Source: Pseudodesulfovibrio sediminis
Lineage (GTDB): Bacteria; Desulfobacterota; Desulfovibrionia; Desulfovibrionales; Desulfovibrionaceae
Length of the DNA: 64,000 nucleotides
Reading direction: 5' to 3'
NCBI RefSeq assembly: GCF_020886695.1
Contig: NZ_AP024485.1
Coordinates: 2,365,001 to 2,429,000 of the forward strand
Shown here: piece by piece, positions 46,251 to 54,475 of the stretch
How positions within the stretch are numbered: the stretch's first letter is position 1
Layout of the letters: every line of letters begins with the position of its first letter
Notes under the pieces: generated by a model
Seen by the model: the letters and a program-made list of their open reading frames with translations, nothing else
Databases searched by the model: none
What the model was told of the DNA's origin: nothing
Translations under genes and position numbers: made by a program

Positions 46251-47762
46251 TTATCCTCGTGACTGTACCCGTTTTTGTTCCTTGAGAATGTAAGCAAAAA
46301 GTTCTCTGGACATATCGCCATAGACCCGGATCGCATCCGTATCCAGGGGGACATCTACATACTGCATGATAATTCTGTCGTCTCCATCGTGAATATGGGG
46401 CATGATGCCCGCAAAGAAAAAGCCTGTTTTTTCGAGTTGCTCCACAAGATAGGGGGAGGAAGAATCTCCCAATGGAAGGAATGCGTATACCGCGTCTCTG
46501 CGGTCCCGCCTGCATTGCTGCAATCCTTCTATTGCCTCATTCACGGTGGCCTCGCCAATAGTGTGAATGATGATGAAAGCGACATTCAGTTCATCGGGTA
46601 ATGGGAATACGCTGATTGATGATTCTCCCGAAGGCAACTCTGTTCTTGGCGCTCCGAACTCTCTTGGAATTTCCAACCATTGGTATATGTTACCAATCAT
46701 CTCCTGATGGCGAGGGGGCGTAAAAATGGTCCTGGGAGAATGGTCAATGGCATAATAATGATTCACCACTGACCCTTTTTCCTGCTTTGAGGTTGCCAAT
46801 TCTTTGGCTTGCATGCCGGAAGCCGCTATGCCCAACATCAGGCAACATGGCCGTGAACCCATCTCCTGCATCCCCTTCTGAGAAAAGGTGTGCGTGGTCA
46901 CTGAGCAGTCGAAAACCCCCTTGTCTCCTTCGGCTTCAGCTGTCTTAAAAAGACGCCGTGCCATTTTTAAGGAGAGCATGGAAGAGCGGTAGGCCGGGTC
47001 CAAAAAGGCGAGACCCAGCTCAGGAACTTTGACGGCAGGATCGTGAAATTTAAATGCTCCATGCCCAATCATGTTGCCACTGACAGGGTCAAATGAAACC
47101 ACGGGCCGGAGTTCCCCGCTCGCAAATTTTTCTTCTAGTGCTTTCAAGTCATAGATGAATGCTTCCTGTGTAAAGCCATAACACCGCCATGCAAGTCTAC
47201 AGATTTCCGGCAGGTCCTCTTTAGTGGCTAACCGGACCACAGGGTCTTTAACCGTGACCCTTTTTGCTCCGCGTTTGACGGTTTTCACGTCCAGCAGATC
47301 GGCGGGCAGGCTTCCATAGGAAATCCGCTTCGTCATCCGAACCTCTTTGCCCTTTCTGCCGTGGACAAAGAGTTCAACGGAGTCCATGGCCTGATGCATC
47401 AACAGTGTACCCAGCCCGGGCTTGTTCATGTTCTCCAGGCAGTCCGGGGTATACCGTTCTGCGGTTGAGTGGTCGAAGGGGATGCCCCGTTCCCTGATGG
47501 AAACGACCAGGGAGTCGTCCTCCACATAAAACTCCAGGTGCACCCGCTCCTCTTCATTCACCGGGCCGGAGAAATGGTCCACGGCATTGCAGAAGGCCTC
47601 GTCCACAGCGAGTTTGATGCCGAACGTTGCCTTTTCGTCATAGGATAAAATGGTGGCCACCTGGCTGGCGCACTCCACAGCCGTGCGGGCCATGAGTCTG
47701 TGTACGGGAAGGGACAGTGAGGCGAGGAAAAAGCGTGTGGAGACTTCGGTCATTTGATCCAT
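46251..47762 (-). CDS. Fusion of a RsbW-like ATPase domain and a GNAT-like acetyltransferase domain
   Basis: 503 residues. The N-terminal third (about 1-150) is a serine-kinase/anti-sigma type GHKL ATPase with KLAVDEAFCNAVDHF (N-box) and GLGTLLMHQAMDSVEL (G-box). From about 175 a GNAT-type N-acetyltransferase domain starts (VRLATKEDLPEICRLAWRCY, then GHGAFKFHDPAV, ELGLAFLDPAYRSSML). The C-terminal 150 residues are unassigned. AGGTG precedes the ATG at 47762. It converges on the histidine kinase gene. Its partner sigma-factor antagonist is not in the window. Confidence 0.8.
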   Translation of the reverse strand: MDQMTEVSTRFFLASLSLPVHRLMARTAVECASQVATILSYDEKATFGIKLAVDEAFCNAVDHFSGPVNEEERVHLEFYVEDDSLVVSIRERGIPFDHSTAERYTPDCLENMNKPGLGTLLMHQAMDSVELFVHGRKGKEVRMTKRISYGSLPADLLDVKTVKRGAKRVTVKDPVVRLATKEDLPEICRLAWRCYGFTQEAFIYDLKALEEKFASGELRPVVSFDPVSGNMIGHGAFKFHDPAVKVPELGLAFLDPAYRSSMLSLKMARRLFKTAEAEGDKGVFDCSVTTHTFSQKGMQEMGSRPCCLMLGIAASGMQAKELATSKQEKGSVVNHYYAIDHSPRTIFTPPRHQEMIGNIYQWLEIPREFGAPRTELPSGESSISVFPLPDELNVAFIIIHTIGEATVNEAIEGLQQCRRDRRDAVYAFLPLGDSSSPYLVEQLEKTGFFFAGIMPHIHDGDDRIIMQYVDVPLDTDAIRVYGDMSRELFAYILKEQKRVQSRG

Positions 47763-47978
47763 GGTTCACCTGGTTGATGTTGTGTCCACCTACATTGGGC
47801 TGGGGGAGGACAGTATCCGGCAGCGGCATGTATCCGTTGGCAGGGGGGGGCTGCCGATACAGGCTAGTTTGCCGGGGATTGTGCCTGTTGTGCACAATTG
47901 AATGCGACAAGGAGCCATACCTACTACAGCTCGTTGAGGTTGGATTCAATGATTCTTTTTTGGGGGTTGCAGGTCATG

Positions 47979-48366
47979 TTATCCGTTTTCGACCCTGTTG
48001 CGGCCGTTGTCCTTGGCCCTATATAAAGCCTCGTCAGCTCGTTTCAGCAGATCCTTCATGGAGTCCTCGGGACGTAATTCGGTCGCCCCACGCTGACGGT
48101 GAAATGCAGGGAGTCGGTTCCAACCTGAAGAGCGCATTGGCTCAGGTTGTTCCGTAACCGTTCTGCCGCAGCATGAACACCCTCCTGTTGTTCGCACCGG
48201 TCAGCGGGTCCTTGGTCGCCAATTCCCGGAGTTCATCCTCCATTCGGATTTTGTCTGAAACGTCCCGGCCCACAGAATAGAACCGTTTGGCTTCTATGTC
48301 CGGGTAGGTCTTCTATATATTGGCAGCTTGATTGAATCTTTGAAAACGCCTATCAACAATACTCAT
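47979..48366 (-). pseudogene. Decayed PAS-GGDEF (diguanylate cyclase) gene
   Basis: Reading minus from the ATG at 48366: a PAS-like start (VDRRFQRFNQAANI) meets a stop codon TAG, then the same frame continues RFYSVGRDVSDKIRMEDEL and DPLTGANNRRVFM, the beginning of a GGDEF domain. A large internal deletion removes the active site; AAERLRNNLSQCALQVG and HFTVSVG follow in a second frame, and ATELRPEDSMKDLLKRADEA with YRAKDNGRNRVENG in a third. So a stop, deletions and at least one or two frameshifts: a clear remnant. Confidence 0.82.
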
Positions 48367-48480
48367 GCATGGTCGCTTGGAAGAAACTGCATACGGTACT
48401 GCGAGGCATCATCTCGTCAGACACAGTAACGCACTGACGCGTGCTGATCATATCCTATATCCTGCAAGAGTATACTTCTC

Positions 48481-50016
48481 ATGATAGCCAAAGTCTCCTG
48501 TGCCGCCCTCATGGGCATCGACGCTTTCAAAGTTGAACTGGAAGTGGACTTCTCCCGCTCGGGAATGCCCTGTTTTACCATGGTCGGTCTGGCGGAAGGA
48601 GCGGTCAAGGAGTCCAAGGAGCGGGTCTTTTCCGCCCTCAAGAATTGCGGATTCAAGGTACCGCCCGCGCGCATTACGGTGAACCTCGCTCCCGCGGATG
48701 TTCGCAAGGCCGGCAGCGCCTATGATCTGCCGCTGGCCATCGGCATTCTCTGTGGCATGGAAGTCATCGACAAGGAGGCCGCCCAGGGGTGGTTTCTGGC
48801 TGGCGAGTTGTCCCTGACCGGTGAACTCAAGCCGGTGCCGGGCGTTTTGCCTTTGGCGCTGGCTGCCCGTGCGGAACAGGGCAAGGGCATCATCGTGCCT
48901 GTGGACAACGGCAGGGAAGGGGCGGTGGTCAAGGATATCCCGGTCATCGGGGCCACGGATCTCGGCCAGGTGGTGCGCATGCTGCTCGGGGAAGAGGCGG
49001 TGGAACCCACTGCCGTGGATATCGACACCCTGTGGAACGAACGGCAGTCCCACATCATGGATTTCGGCGAAGTCAAAGGGCAGGAACACGCCAAGCGCGC
49101 TATTGAGATCGCTGCGGCTGGTGGGCATAATCTGCTCTTTATCGGTCCGCCCGGATCAGGCAAGACCATGCTCGCCAAGCGCATCCCGACCGTGCTCCCG
49201 CCGCTGCGATTCGAGGAAGCCCTGGAGGTCACCAAGATCTATTCCGTGGCCGGGCTGTTGCAGAAGGAGCGCGCCCTGATGGTCACGCGTCCGTTTCGAA
49301 CACCGCATCACACCATTTCCGATGTTGGGCTTGTTGGCGGCGGTCGGTATCCGCAACCGGGAGAAACCTCCTTGGCCCATCGCGGGGTACTGTTTCTGGA
49401 TGAAATGCCGGAATTCAAGAAGAACGTGCTCGAAGTGCTGCGTCAGCCCCTTGAGGATGGCGAGGTCTCCATTTCCCGTTCGCTCATGACACTCAAGTAC
49501 CCGGCGGACGTCATGCTGGTGGCGGCCATGAACCCCTGTCCCTGCGGGTACCTGTCGGATGAGACGCACTCCTGTTCCTGCACGCCTTTGGCCGTGCAAC
49601 GCTATCGGGGAAAAATTTCGGGTCCGCTGCTGGACCGCATTGATCTGCATGTGGACGTGCCTGCCGTGCCCTACGAAGACCTCAAGAAGACACGCAGTGA
49701 AGTTGATTCCGCCACCATGCGCGAGCGTATACTGACAGCCAGAGACATCCAGGCCGAGCGATACAAGGGGCGCCATTTCTCGCTGAATGCCGAACTGGAT
49801 GGCAGCGCATTGGAGCAGTTCTGCTCCCTCAGCGATGCCGAGCACGATTTTCTGAAACAGGCGGTGGAGACATTGGGGCTGTCTGCCCGGGCCTACACCC
49901 GGATACTTCGGATAGCCCGCACCGTTGCCGATCTGAGTGCCAGCAAGAGCATTGGTGCGGACCATCTGGCCGAAGCCATTAATTACAGGAGCATGGACCG
50001 GGAGGGAGCTGTTTAG
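48481..50016 (+). CDS. comM: YifB/ComM family Mg-chelatase-like AAA+ ATPase
   Basis: 511 residues, full length. N-terminal lon-protease-like fold (about 1-180) with MIAKVSCAALMGIDAFKV, then the AAA+ core: GQEHAKRAIEIAAAGGHNLL, Walker A GPPGSGKTMLAKRIP and Walker B GVLFLDEMPEFKK. A Cys pair region CPCGYLSDETHSCSCTP and C-terminal domain IARTVADL follow. In naturally transformable bacteria ComM is a branch-migration helicase that helps integrate DNA; here the function is inferred from the family. Stop overlaps the XRE gene by 4 bp, convergent. Confidence 0.94.
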   Translation: MIAKVSCAALMGIDAFKVELEVDFSRSGMPCFTMVGLAEGAVKESKERVFSALKNCGFKVPPARITVNLAPADVRKAGSAYDLPLAIGILCGMEVIDKEAAQGWFLAGELSLTGELKPVPGVLPLALAARAEQGKGIIVPVDNGREGAVVKDIPVIGATDLGQVVRMLLGEEAVEPTAVDIDTLWNERQSHIMDFGEVKGQEHAKRAIEIAAAGGHNLLFIGPPGSGKTMLAKRIPTVLPPLRFEEALEVTKIYSVAGLLQKERALMVTRPFRTPHHTISDVGLVGGGRYPQPGETSLAHRGVLFLDEMPEFKKNVLEVLRQPLEDGEVSISRSLMTLKYPADVMLVAAMNPCPCGYLSDETHSCSCTPLAVQRYRGKISGPLLDRIDLHVDVPAVPYEDLKKTRSEVDSATMRERILTARDIQAERYKGRHFSLNAELDGSALEQFCSLSDAEHDFLKQAVETLGLSARAYTRILRIARTVADLSASKSIGADHLAEAINYRSMDREGAV

Positions 50017-50228
50017 CTTTCCTCTGCATGGTCGTATTCCAAGATGTCGCCTGGCTGGCAGTCCAGATAGCGGCAAATCTCGTTGAGGGTGGAGAAACGG
50101 ATGGCCTTGGCCTTGCCGGTCTTGAGGATGGAGAGATTTTGCTGGGTGATGCCCACAGCCTCGGCCAACTCCTTGGAACTGACCTTGCGCCTGGCAAGCA
50201 TGACGTCGAGATTGATACGTATCGCCAT
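50013..50228 (-). CDS. Small XRE-family transcriptional regulator
   Basis: 71 residues, nearly all one HTH domain: MLARRKVSSKELAEAVGITQ, QNLSILKTGKAKAIRFSTLN, then CRYLDCQPGDILEY. This YozG-like type is usually paired with a DUF2975 membrane protein, as here: the DUF2975 gene lies 8 bp upstream on the same strand. Such pairs often autoregulate; a candidate operator is at 50809-50825. Confidence 0.9.
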   Translation of the reverse strand: MAIRINLDVMLARRKVSSKELAEAVGITQQNLSILKTGKAKAIRFSTLNEICRYLDCQPGDILEYDHAEES

Positions 50229-50236
50229 GAATACTC

Positions 50237-50776
50237 CTAGACTGTAAGCTGTTGTTCTTCTTGCATCTTCCGTCCCTCATCCATGATCCGCGAGATGACG
50301 ATGACCATCAGGCCCACCACGATCAGCGAAATGTTGGTATCATCGGCGCCGATGGCGATAATCCGTTGGCCGACCGGATTTGTCCAGCTCAGGATGACGG
50401 TTTGCAACGCCTGTTCCGGCAGGGATACTGCCTGTTGAACGATGAGACTGATGCCGACAGCACGGTAGCAGGCAACGTTCTGTGTGCTGAAGAATTCACC
50501 TTTGCCATAGAGGGTGAACAACCGGGACAGGGAGTGGAGCATGTACATGACCACACTGCCGGTCAGCATGGCAGCGCCAAAACAGGCGAGTCGCTGCCAA
50601 AGCACGGTCTCACGTATCTGCGTCTCCCCCATGATTGATTTGATCAGATCGAATCCCAGGGAGCTGGCGGTGCCTGACGGGTCGACCCACAGCCAGAGTA
50701 TGAATATCGGATATACATAGAAGATGATGTGGAGCAGCAAAGCGAATCGCCTGCTCGGCTTTGTGATGTTGTTCAT
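50237..50776 (-). CDS. DUF2975 membrane protein
   Basis: 179 residues with four likely membrane helices (about 10-32, 62-85, 105-125 and 145-165). This matches the DUF2975 family, which occurs next to a small XRE regulator and is thought to act as its partner. First gene of the two-gene operon, with AAGGAG before its ATG. No catalytic residues; function not known. Confidence 0.85.
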   Translation of the reverse strand: MNNITKPSRRFALLLHIIFYVYPIFILWLWVDPSGTASSLGFDLIKSIMGETQIRETVLWQRLACFGAAMLTGSVVMYMLHSLSRLFTLYGKGEFFSTQNVACYRAVGISLIVQQAVSLPEQALQTVILSWTNPVGQRIIAIGADDTNISLIVVGLMVIVISRIMDEGRKMQEEQQLTV

Positions 50777-50808
50777 TGGATACTCCTTGTTGTTTTACAG
50801 AAAGTAAT

Positions 50809-50825
50809 TATCGTTAAACAATAAG
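50809..50825. promoter_or_regulatory. Putative operator of the DUF2975-XRE operon
   Basis: TTATCGTT-A-AACAATAA is a near-perfect 17-bp inverted repeat (one mismatched pair in 8-bp arms) 32 bp upstream of the DUF2975 start, in an AT-rich control region; autoregulation by the XRE protein is an inference. Confidence 0.4.
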
Positions 50826-50947
50826 AAAACATCGTTTGTCAACATTTTTTTGCTTGCTTCGACATCGTGGAAAGTTGAGGGTGAAGGGCTGCTGGCGTCA
50901 TTTGCGGCTGCCTGTCCAGCTGAAAAGAATACGATGTTGTTATGCCT

Positions 50948-50981
50948 AAAAAAAGGGACGCAGGCCATTGGCCTGCGTCCC
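50948..50981 (-). terminator. Terminator of the ORP-like operon
   Basis: Minus-strand stem GGGACGCAGGCC / GGCCTGCGTCCC with a 3-base loop (50955-50981), then a seven-base T-run, 25 bp past the receiver-like gene's stop codon. Confidence 0.93.
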
Positions 50982-51005
50982 GATTTGTCTGCATGTGTGG
51001 AAGAA

Positions 51006-51365
51006 TTACATTCTGCCAAGGGCTTCGGCCAGCTTCTCGGCGTCAGCCTTGCCGGGGTTGACCGGCAGGGGCATGAGCACTCCAAGGCCTTCGCTCTTCT
51101 CGTGGAATTCTTCTCCATCCATGTCCGTGACCACAGCGGTGTGGGTCATGGCAGATATCTTGACGATCTCCAGCACCAGGGCGAGGGGGGCAAACCCATT
51201 GAGCCCCTCGTCAACCACCACAAGGCTCGGAGGAGTGGCCTTGATACTGTCGATGATGGCTTCGCCCGTGGTGCGTATTTCAACATCCTGGCCGGTTGTT
51301 GCGGCCAGAGAATTCGTGAATTCCGCCAGGGCGTCCGCTCGGGTTGAGGCAACCAGGATGGACAC
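51006..51365 (-). CDS. Receiver-like small protein at the end of the ORP-like operon
   Basis: 119 residues resembling a stand-alone response-regulator receiver: ILVAS at the start, Asp in SLVVVDEGLNG at the phospho-acceptor position, later TAVVTDMDGEEF and VLMPLPVNP. The acidic pair after the first strand and the usual Lys-Pro are absent, so it is probably a pseudo-receiver. GTG start overlaps the NifX stop (TAGTG), so the two genes are coupled. It may link the complex to another signal; not proven. Confidence 0.72.
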   Translation of the reverse strand: MSILVASTRADALAEFTNSLAATTGQDVEIRTTGEAIIDSIKATPPSLVVVDEGLNGFAPLALVLEIVKISAMTHTAVVTDMDGEEFHEKSEGLGVLMPLPVNPGKADAEKLAEALGRM

Positions 51366-51739
51366 TATTGTCCTCCGCCGCAGGTCTGATCAACAGTGAA
51401 AACGGGCAGGCTGTTCAGCAGGAATGCCTGGATGGCCTGGTTCACAGTGGGGGCGCCGGAGCCGTGGTAGACCTCGATGCCGACCTGGTTGAAGCCCATG
51501 AGCGGACGCATGCCCATGCCGCCCGAGATGAGCGCTTTGACCTTGTTGTCAGCCAGATAGTTGACGGGAGCCATGCAACCACCTTGTTCGTGGGGGCAGC
51601 TGGGTACAGTCTGTACGTCTTTGACCTGACCATCTACCACGTCCACCAGGGTGTACATGGCGCAATGGCCGAAATGAGCGTCGATGTTGGCTTCCATGCC
51701 GCCGGGTTCTGCCGTGGGAACGGCGATACGGGTGTTCAT
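51365..51739 (-). CDS. NifX/NifB-type Mo-cluster-binding protein (orange-protein-like)
   Basis: 124 residues from the ATG at 51739 (AAGGAGA upstream); the open frame extends to 51967 without meaning. Typical opening MNTRIAVPTAEPGGMEANID followed by HFGHCAMYTLVDVV, the MTH1175/NifX-like cluster-binding fold. Several His and Cys (HFGHC, CPHEQGGC, DQTCGGG at the C-terminus) could bind a metal cluster. The orange protein of Desulfovibrio, of this family, carries a Mo-Cu-S cluster; whether this copy or the fused one at 53494 does so here is open. Confidence 0.85.
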   Translation of the reverse strand: MNTRIAVPTAEPGGMEANIDAHFGHCAMYTLVDVVDGQVKDVQTVPSCPHEQGGCMAPVNYLADNKVKALISGGMGMRPLMGFNQVGIEVYHGSGAPTVNQAIQAFLLNSLPVFTVDQTCGGGQ

Positions 51740-51759
51740 AACAATCTCCTTGAAAGTGT

Positions 51760-52635
51760 TTATTTGGTGTCGAGCATGGCCGTTATATCCGACCAGGCTT
51801 TTTTGAGTTGTTGGGAGAGCGGACCGTTTTCGAATTCGGTCAGCACCTCTCTGACGAGCATGGCATCCACGACCATTCGGGAGTGGGGGAAACGGCAGAT
51901 TACGGAGTGGCCGTTGGCTTTGCACCATGCCTCGATTTCGTCGGACATTTCGGGGTTGATGTCCCATTTGTTGATGAGCACGGCCACTGTGCTGCGGAAT
52001 CCCTGACAGAGTTCAGCCACGCGTTTGAGGTCGTGCAGACCGGATGGCGTGGGTTCAGTGACAACCACGGCCAGGTCCGTTCCTGCCATGGAGCTGATAA
52101 CCGGGCACCCGATGCCGGGCGAACCGTCACAGACCACCAGGTCCAGTCCCTGCTCTTCGGCTATGGCGCGTGCTTTCTGCTTGAGCAGCGTAACCAGCCG
52201 ACCCGAGTTCTCTTCGCCCGGAAAGAGCTGGGCGTGCACCAGTGTGCCGAACCGGGTGTCGGATACATACCACTGCCCGCAGTGCTTGTCCGGGAAGTCG
52301 ATGGCCTGGGCAGGGCAGAGTGTCACACAAACCTTGCACCCCTCGCAGAGGATGGGGTTGACGCTGTATACATCGTCCTTTTCCACGATGGCGTTGAACC
52401 GACACACGTCCTGGCATTGTCCGCAGGCCGTGCACCGTTCCGGGGCGATGGTCGCCTCGTTGCCGGAAATGAACGCCTCTTCGGCCCGGTGTTTGGGGGC
52501 GAGCAACAAGTGCAGATCCGGGGCGTCCACATCGAGATCGCAAAGAATGGCTTTTTTTGCGAGATGCGCAAACGCCCCGGATATGGAGGTTTTGCCTGCG
52601 CCGCCCTTTCCGCTGATAATGACTATCTCATGCAT
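51760..52635 (-). CDS. ParA/MinD-type ATPase with ferredoxin insert (second copy)
   Basis: 291 residues. P-loop IISGKGGAGKTSISGAFA at the start and DLDVDAPDLHLLL (Walker A' region). Between about 65 and 115 lies a two-cluster insert, CTACGQCQDVC and CEGCKVCVTLCP, typical of the anaerobe ORP-complex ATPases. Walker B is LDLVVCDGSPGIGCPV. The start overlaps the previous gene's stop by 8 bp. In Desulfovibrio the ORP complex is reported to act near ParA and septum placement; that function is transferred by family only. Confidence 0.9.
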   Translation of the reverse strand: MHEIVIISGKGGAGKTSISGAFAHLAKKAILCDLDVDAPDLHLLLAPKHRAEEAFISGNEATIAPERCTACGQCQDVCRFNAIVEKDDVYSVNPILCEGCKVCVTLCPAQAIDFPDKHCGQWYVSDTRFGTLVHAQLFPGEENSGRLVTLLKQKARAIAEEQGLDLVVCDGSPGIGCPVISSMAGTDLAVVVTEPTPSGLHDLKRVAELCQGFRSTVAVLINKWDINPEMSDEIEAWCKANGHSVICRFPHSRMVVDAMLVREVLTEFENGPLSQQLKKAWSDITAMLDTK

Positions 52636-53497
52636 GCTGCACCTCGGTTTTAGAGCGGGCTGCGGCCTTCATGGATGAGTGTAGCTGCGTAAAGGGTTCG
52701 CGCATGGACTCCAGTGATTTGGTAATGATTTCTCCCTTGGAATACGCCTCGGCCACTGCCCGTGAATAGGGGATCTCCGCCCAGATGGGGATATCATTGT
52801 CCCGACAGAAATTCTGGACAGAGTCATCGCCCATGCCGGCCCGGTTGATGACCGCGCCCATGGGGATGTTCAGAGGGCCGAACGCTTCCCATGCCAGTTT
52901 GAAGTCATGGAAGCCGAAGGGAGTAGGCTCGGTGACGAGCACGATGCAGTCGGCATCCATGACCGCATTGATGGCAGGACAACTGACGCCCGGTGGCGCG
53001 TCGATGAGGATGTCCCCCTGCTCCTGAAGAGCGGGGAATTCCTGACGGATGAGACGCATGAGCGGCGGGCTCATGGCTTCCCCTATGCGCAGACGGCCCA
53101 TGATGAAGCGGCTGTCGTCGACACTTCCCCTGCAAATTTCGCCCAGCTCTCGCTGACCCGGTGTGAGTGCCCCGGCAGGGCAGACTTCCAGGCAGCCGCC
53201 GCACCCGTGGCACATCTCAGGAAAGACGAGCAGGGTGTCGGCCATAATGGAGATGGCCTTGAACTGGCAGATGTCGACGCAGGCGCGGCAGAGGGTGCAT
53301 TTCTCCTCGTCCGCCACAGGCACTTCTATGTAGGCCTTGTCTTCGCTTGTGATGGCAGGATTGAGGAAGAGGTGCAGGTTCGGTTCCTCCACATCCAGGT
53401 CAACACAGGTGACCGGAGCGTTCCACAGGGCGGCGAGGGAGGAGGTGATGGTTGTCTTCCCGGTGCCGCCCTTGCCACTGGCAACAGCGTAGATCAC
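52628..53497 (-). CDS. ParA/MinD-type ATPase with ferredoxin insert (first copy)
   Basis: 289 residues, paralogue of the next gene downstream. P-loop AVASGKGGTGKTTITSSLAA, DLDVEEPNLHLFLNP, insert with CTLCRACVDIC and CHGCGGCLEVCP, Walker B DILIDAPPGVSCPAINA and the TEPTPFGFHDFKLA region. It probably forms a heterodimer with the second copy. Start ATG overlaps the DUF134-NifX stop codon (ATGA). Confidence 0.9.
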   Translation of the reverse strand: MIYAVASGKGGTGKTTITSSLAALWNAPVTCVDLDVEEPNLHLFLNPAITSEDKAYIEVPVADEEKCTLCRACVDICQFKAISIMADTLLVFPEMCHGCGGCLEVCPAGALTPGQRELGEICRGSVDDSRFIMGRLRIGEAMSPPLMRLIRQEFPALQEQGDILIDAPPGVSCPAINAVMDADCIVLVTEPTPFGFHDFKLAWEAFGPLNIPMGAVINRAGMGDDSVQNFCRDNDIPIWAEIPYSRAVAEAYSKGEIITKSLESMREPFTQLHSSMKAAARSKTEVQHA

Positions 53498-54408
53498 TTG
53501 TTGCCCCCGGACTGGGCGTTGGGGGTATCAGCCATGGTCACGCCGCCGCTCTTGTATTTTTCCACGGCCTCGCGCACGGTCATGTTGTCCACGTCCTGAC
53601 CCACGCTGATGCCTGCCGCCTTGAGCGCGGAGAATGCCTTGGGGCCGACAAAGCCGGACAGCAATACCGTTGCACCGGCATTGGCCACGTTTTCGGCAGC
53701 CTGTATGCCTGCGCCCTGAGACAAGGACTGTGAGCCGCCGTTATCCACATATTCAACCACTTCCATGGTTTCGGTGTCGACGATGGCAAATCCTCCGGCA
53801 CGGCCAAAGCGGGGATCAACGCGATCGTCCATGGTCGGCCCTTCACTGGTAACAGCTACTTTATTCACAATATTCTCCTTGAATTGTTGCGTATTCGTTC
53901 CACCCTGAAATCTTTGCTGGCGAGGTTGCCCTTGAGCCTGGCCCGTTCCTTGGCCCATGCCCTGGCCACGTCCCTGACGGCCTATGCCGCATCCCTGTCC
54001 GCGTCCTTGTCCTCGTCCCTGGCCCATGCCTCTGCCCTGGCCGCCTATGCAGCGACCTGAGTTCTGTCCATTTCTTCCTGGCATGTCTGCATCTCCTTGC
54101 TGTTTTGAGACGTCGTCTGCCAATTCGTAATGTCCACCTTCAATGCGGATGGCCAGGCCTTGCACCAGCGCCGTGGCAACGGTCTTTCTGGCTTCACCGA
54201 CAATCCGACCAAAGGTGGCTCGGGATACGCCCATTCTTTCGGCGCCCTCGGCTTGGGAAAGTCCCTCGCCATCGGCCAGCCGCAGGGCCTCGAATCCCTC
54301 GCATGTCAAAGCGGCGTCCTTCAATTCCCGCAGGGGAACCCCCTGTGGTTTGTAAAATGTCACCTCGGGTTCCTGTTGGACCACACACCGTTTTTTTCGC
54401 CTACCCAT
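53494..54408 (-). CDS. DUF134 HTH - Gly/Gln/Arg linker - NifX fusion
   Basis: 304 residues and first gene of the operon. N-terminal DUF134 HTH (about 1-100: FYKPQGVPLRELKDAALTC, FEALRLADGEGLSQ, ERMGVSRATFGRIVGEARKT). A low-complexity linker (about 108-170) has GQGRG-type units. The C-terminal NifX domain (from about 181) starts NKVAVTSEGPTMDDRVDPRF, GRAGGFAIVDTETM. An internal AAGGAG lies 6 bases before an in-frame GTG at 53868, so a free 124-residue NifX protein may also be made (see findings). Likely an autoregulator sensing cluster occupancy; inferred. Confidence 0.85.
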   Translation of the reverse strand: MGRRKKRCVVQQEPEVTFYKPQGVPLRELKDAALTCEGFEALRLADGEGLSQAEGAERMGVSRATFGRIVGEARKTVATALVQGLAIRIEGGHYELADDVSKQQGDADMPGRNGQNSGRCIGGQGRGMGQGRGQGRGQGCGIGRQGRGQGMGQGTGQAQGQPRQQRFQGGTNTQQFKENIVNKVAVTSEGPTMDDRVDPRFGRAGGFAIVDTETMEVVEYVDNGGSQSLSQGAGIQAAENVANAGATVLLSGFVGPKAFSALKAAGISVGQDVDNMTVREAVEKYKSGGVTMADTPNAQSGGNK

Positions 54409-54441
54409 ATTCCCTCGTGTATCTGTTCATCTCTTCATGTG

Positions 54442-54469
54442 AAGATACGCTCATAAGTGGAGCTGTCAA
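54442..54469 (-). promoter_or_regulatory. Putative promoter of the ORP-like operon
   Basis: TTGACA (54464-54469 on the minus strand), 16-bp spacer, TATCTT (54442-54447), about 35 bp before the ATG at 54408. A sigma-70 pattern, not the sigma-54 TGGC/GC pattern reported for the orange-protein operons of D. vulgaris. Confidence 0.5.
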
Positions 54470-54475
54470 GCATAA

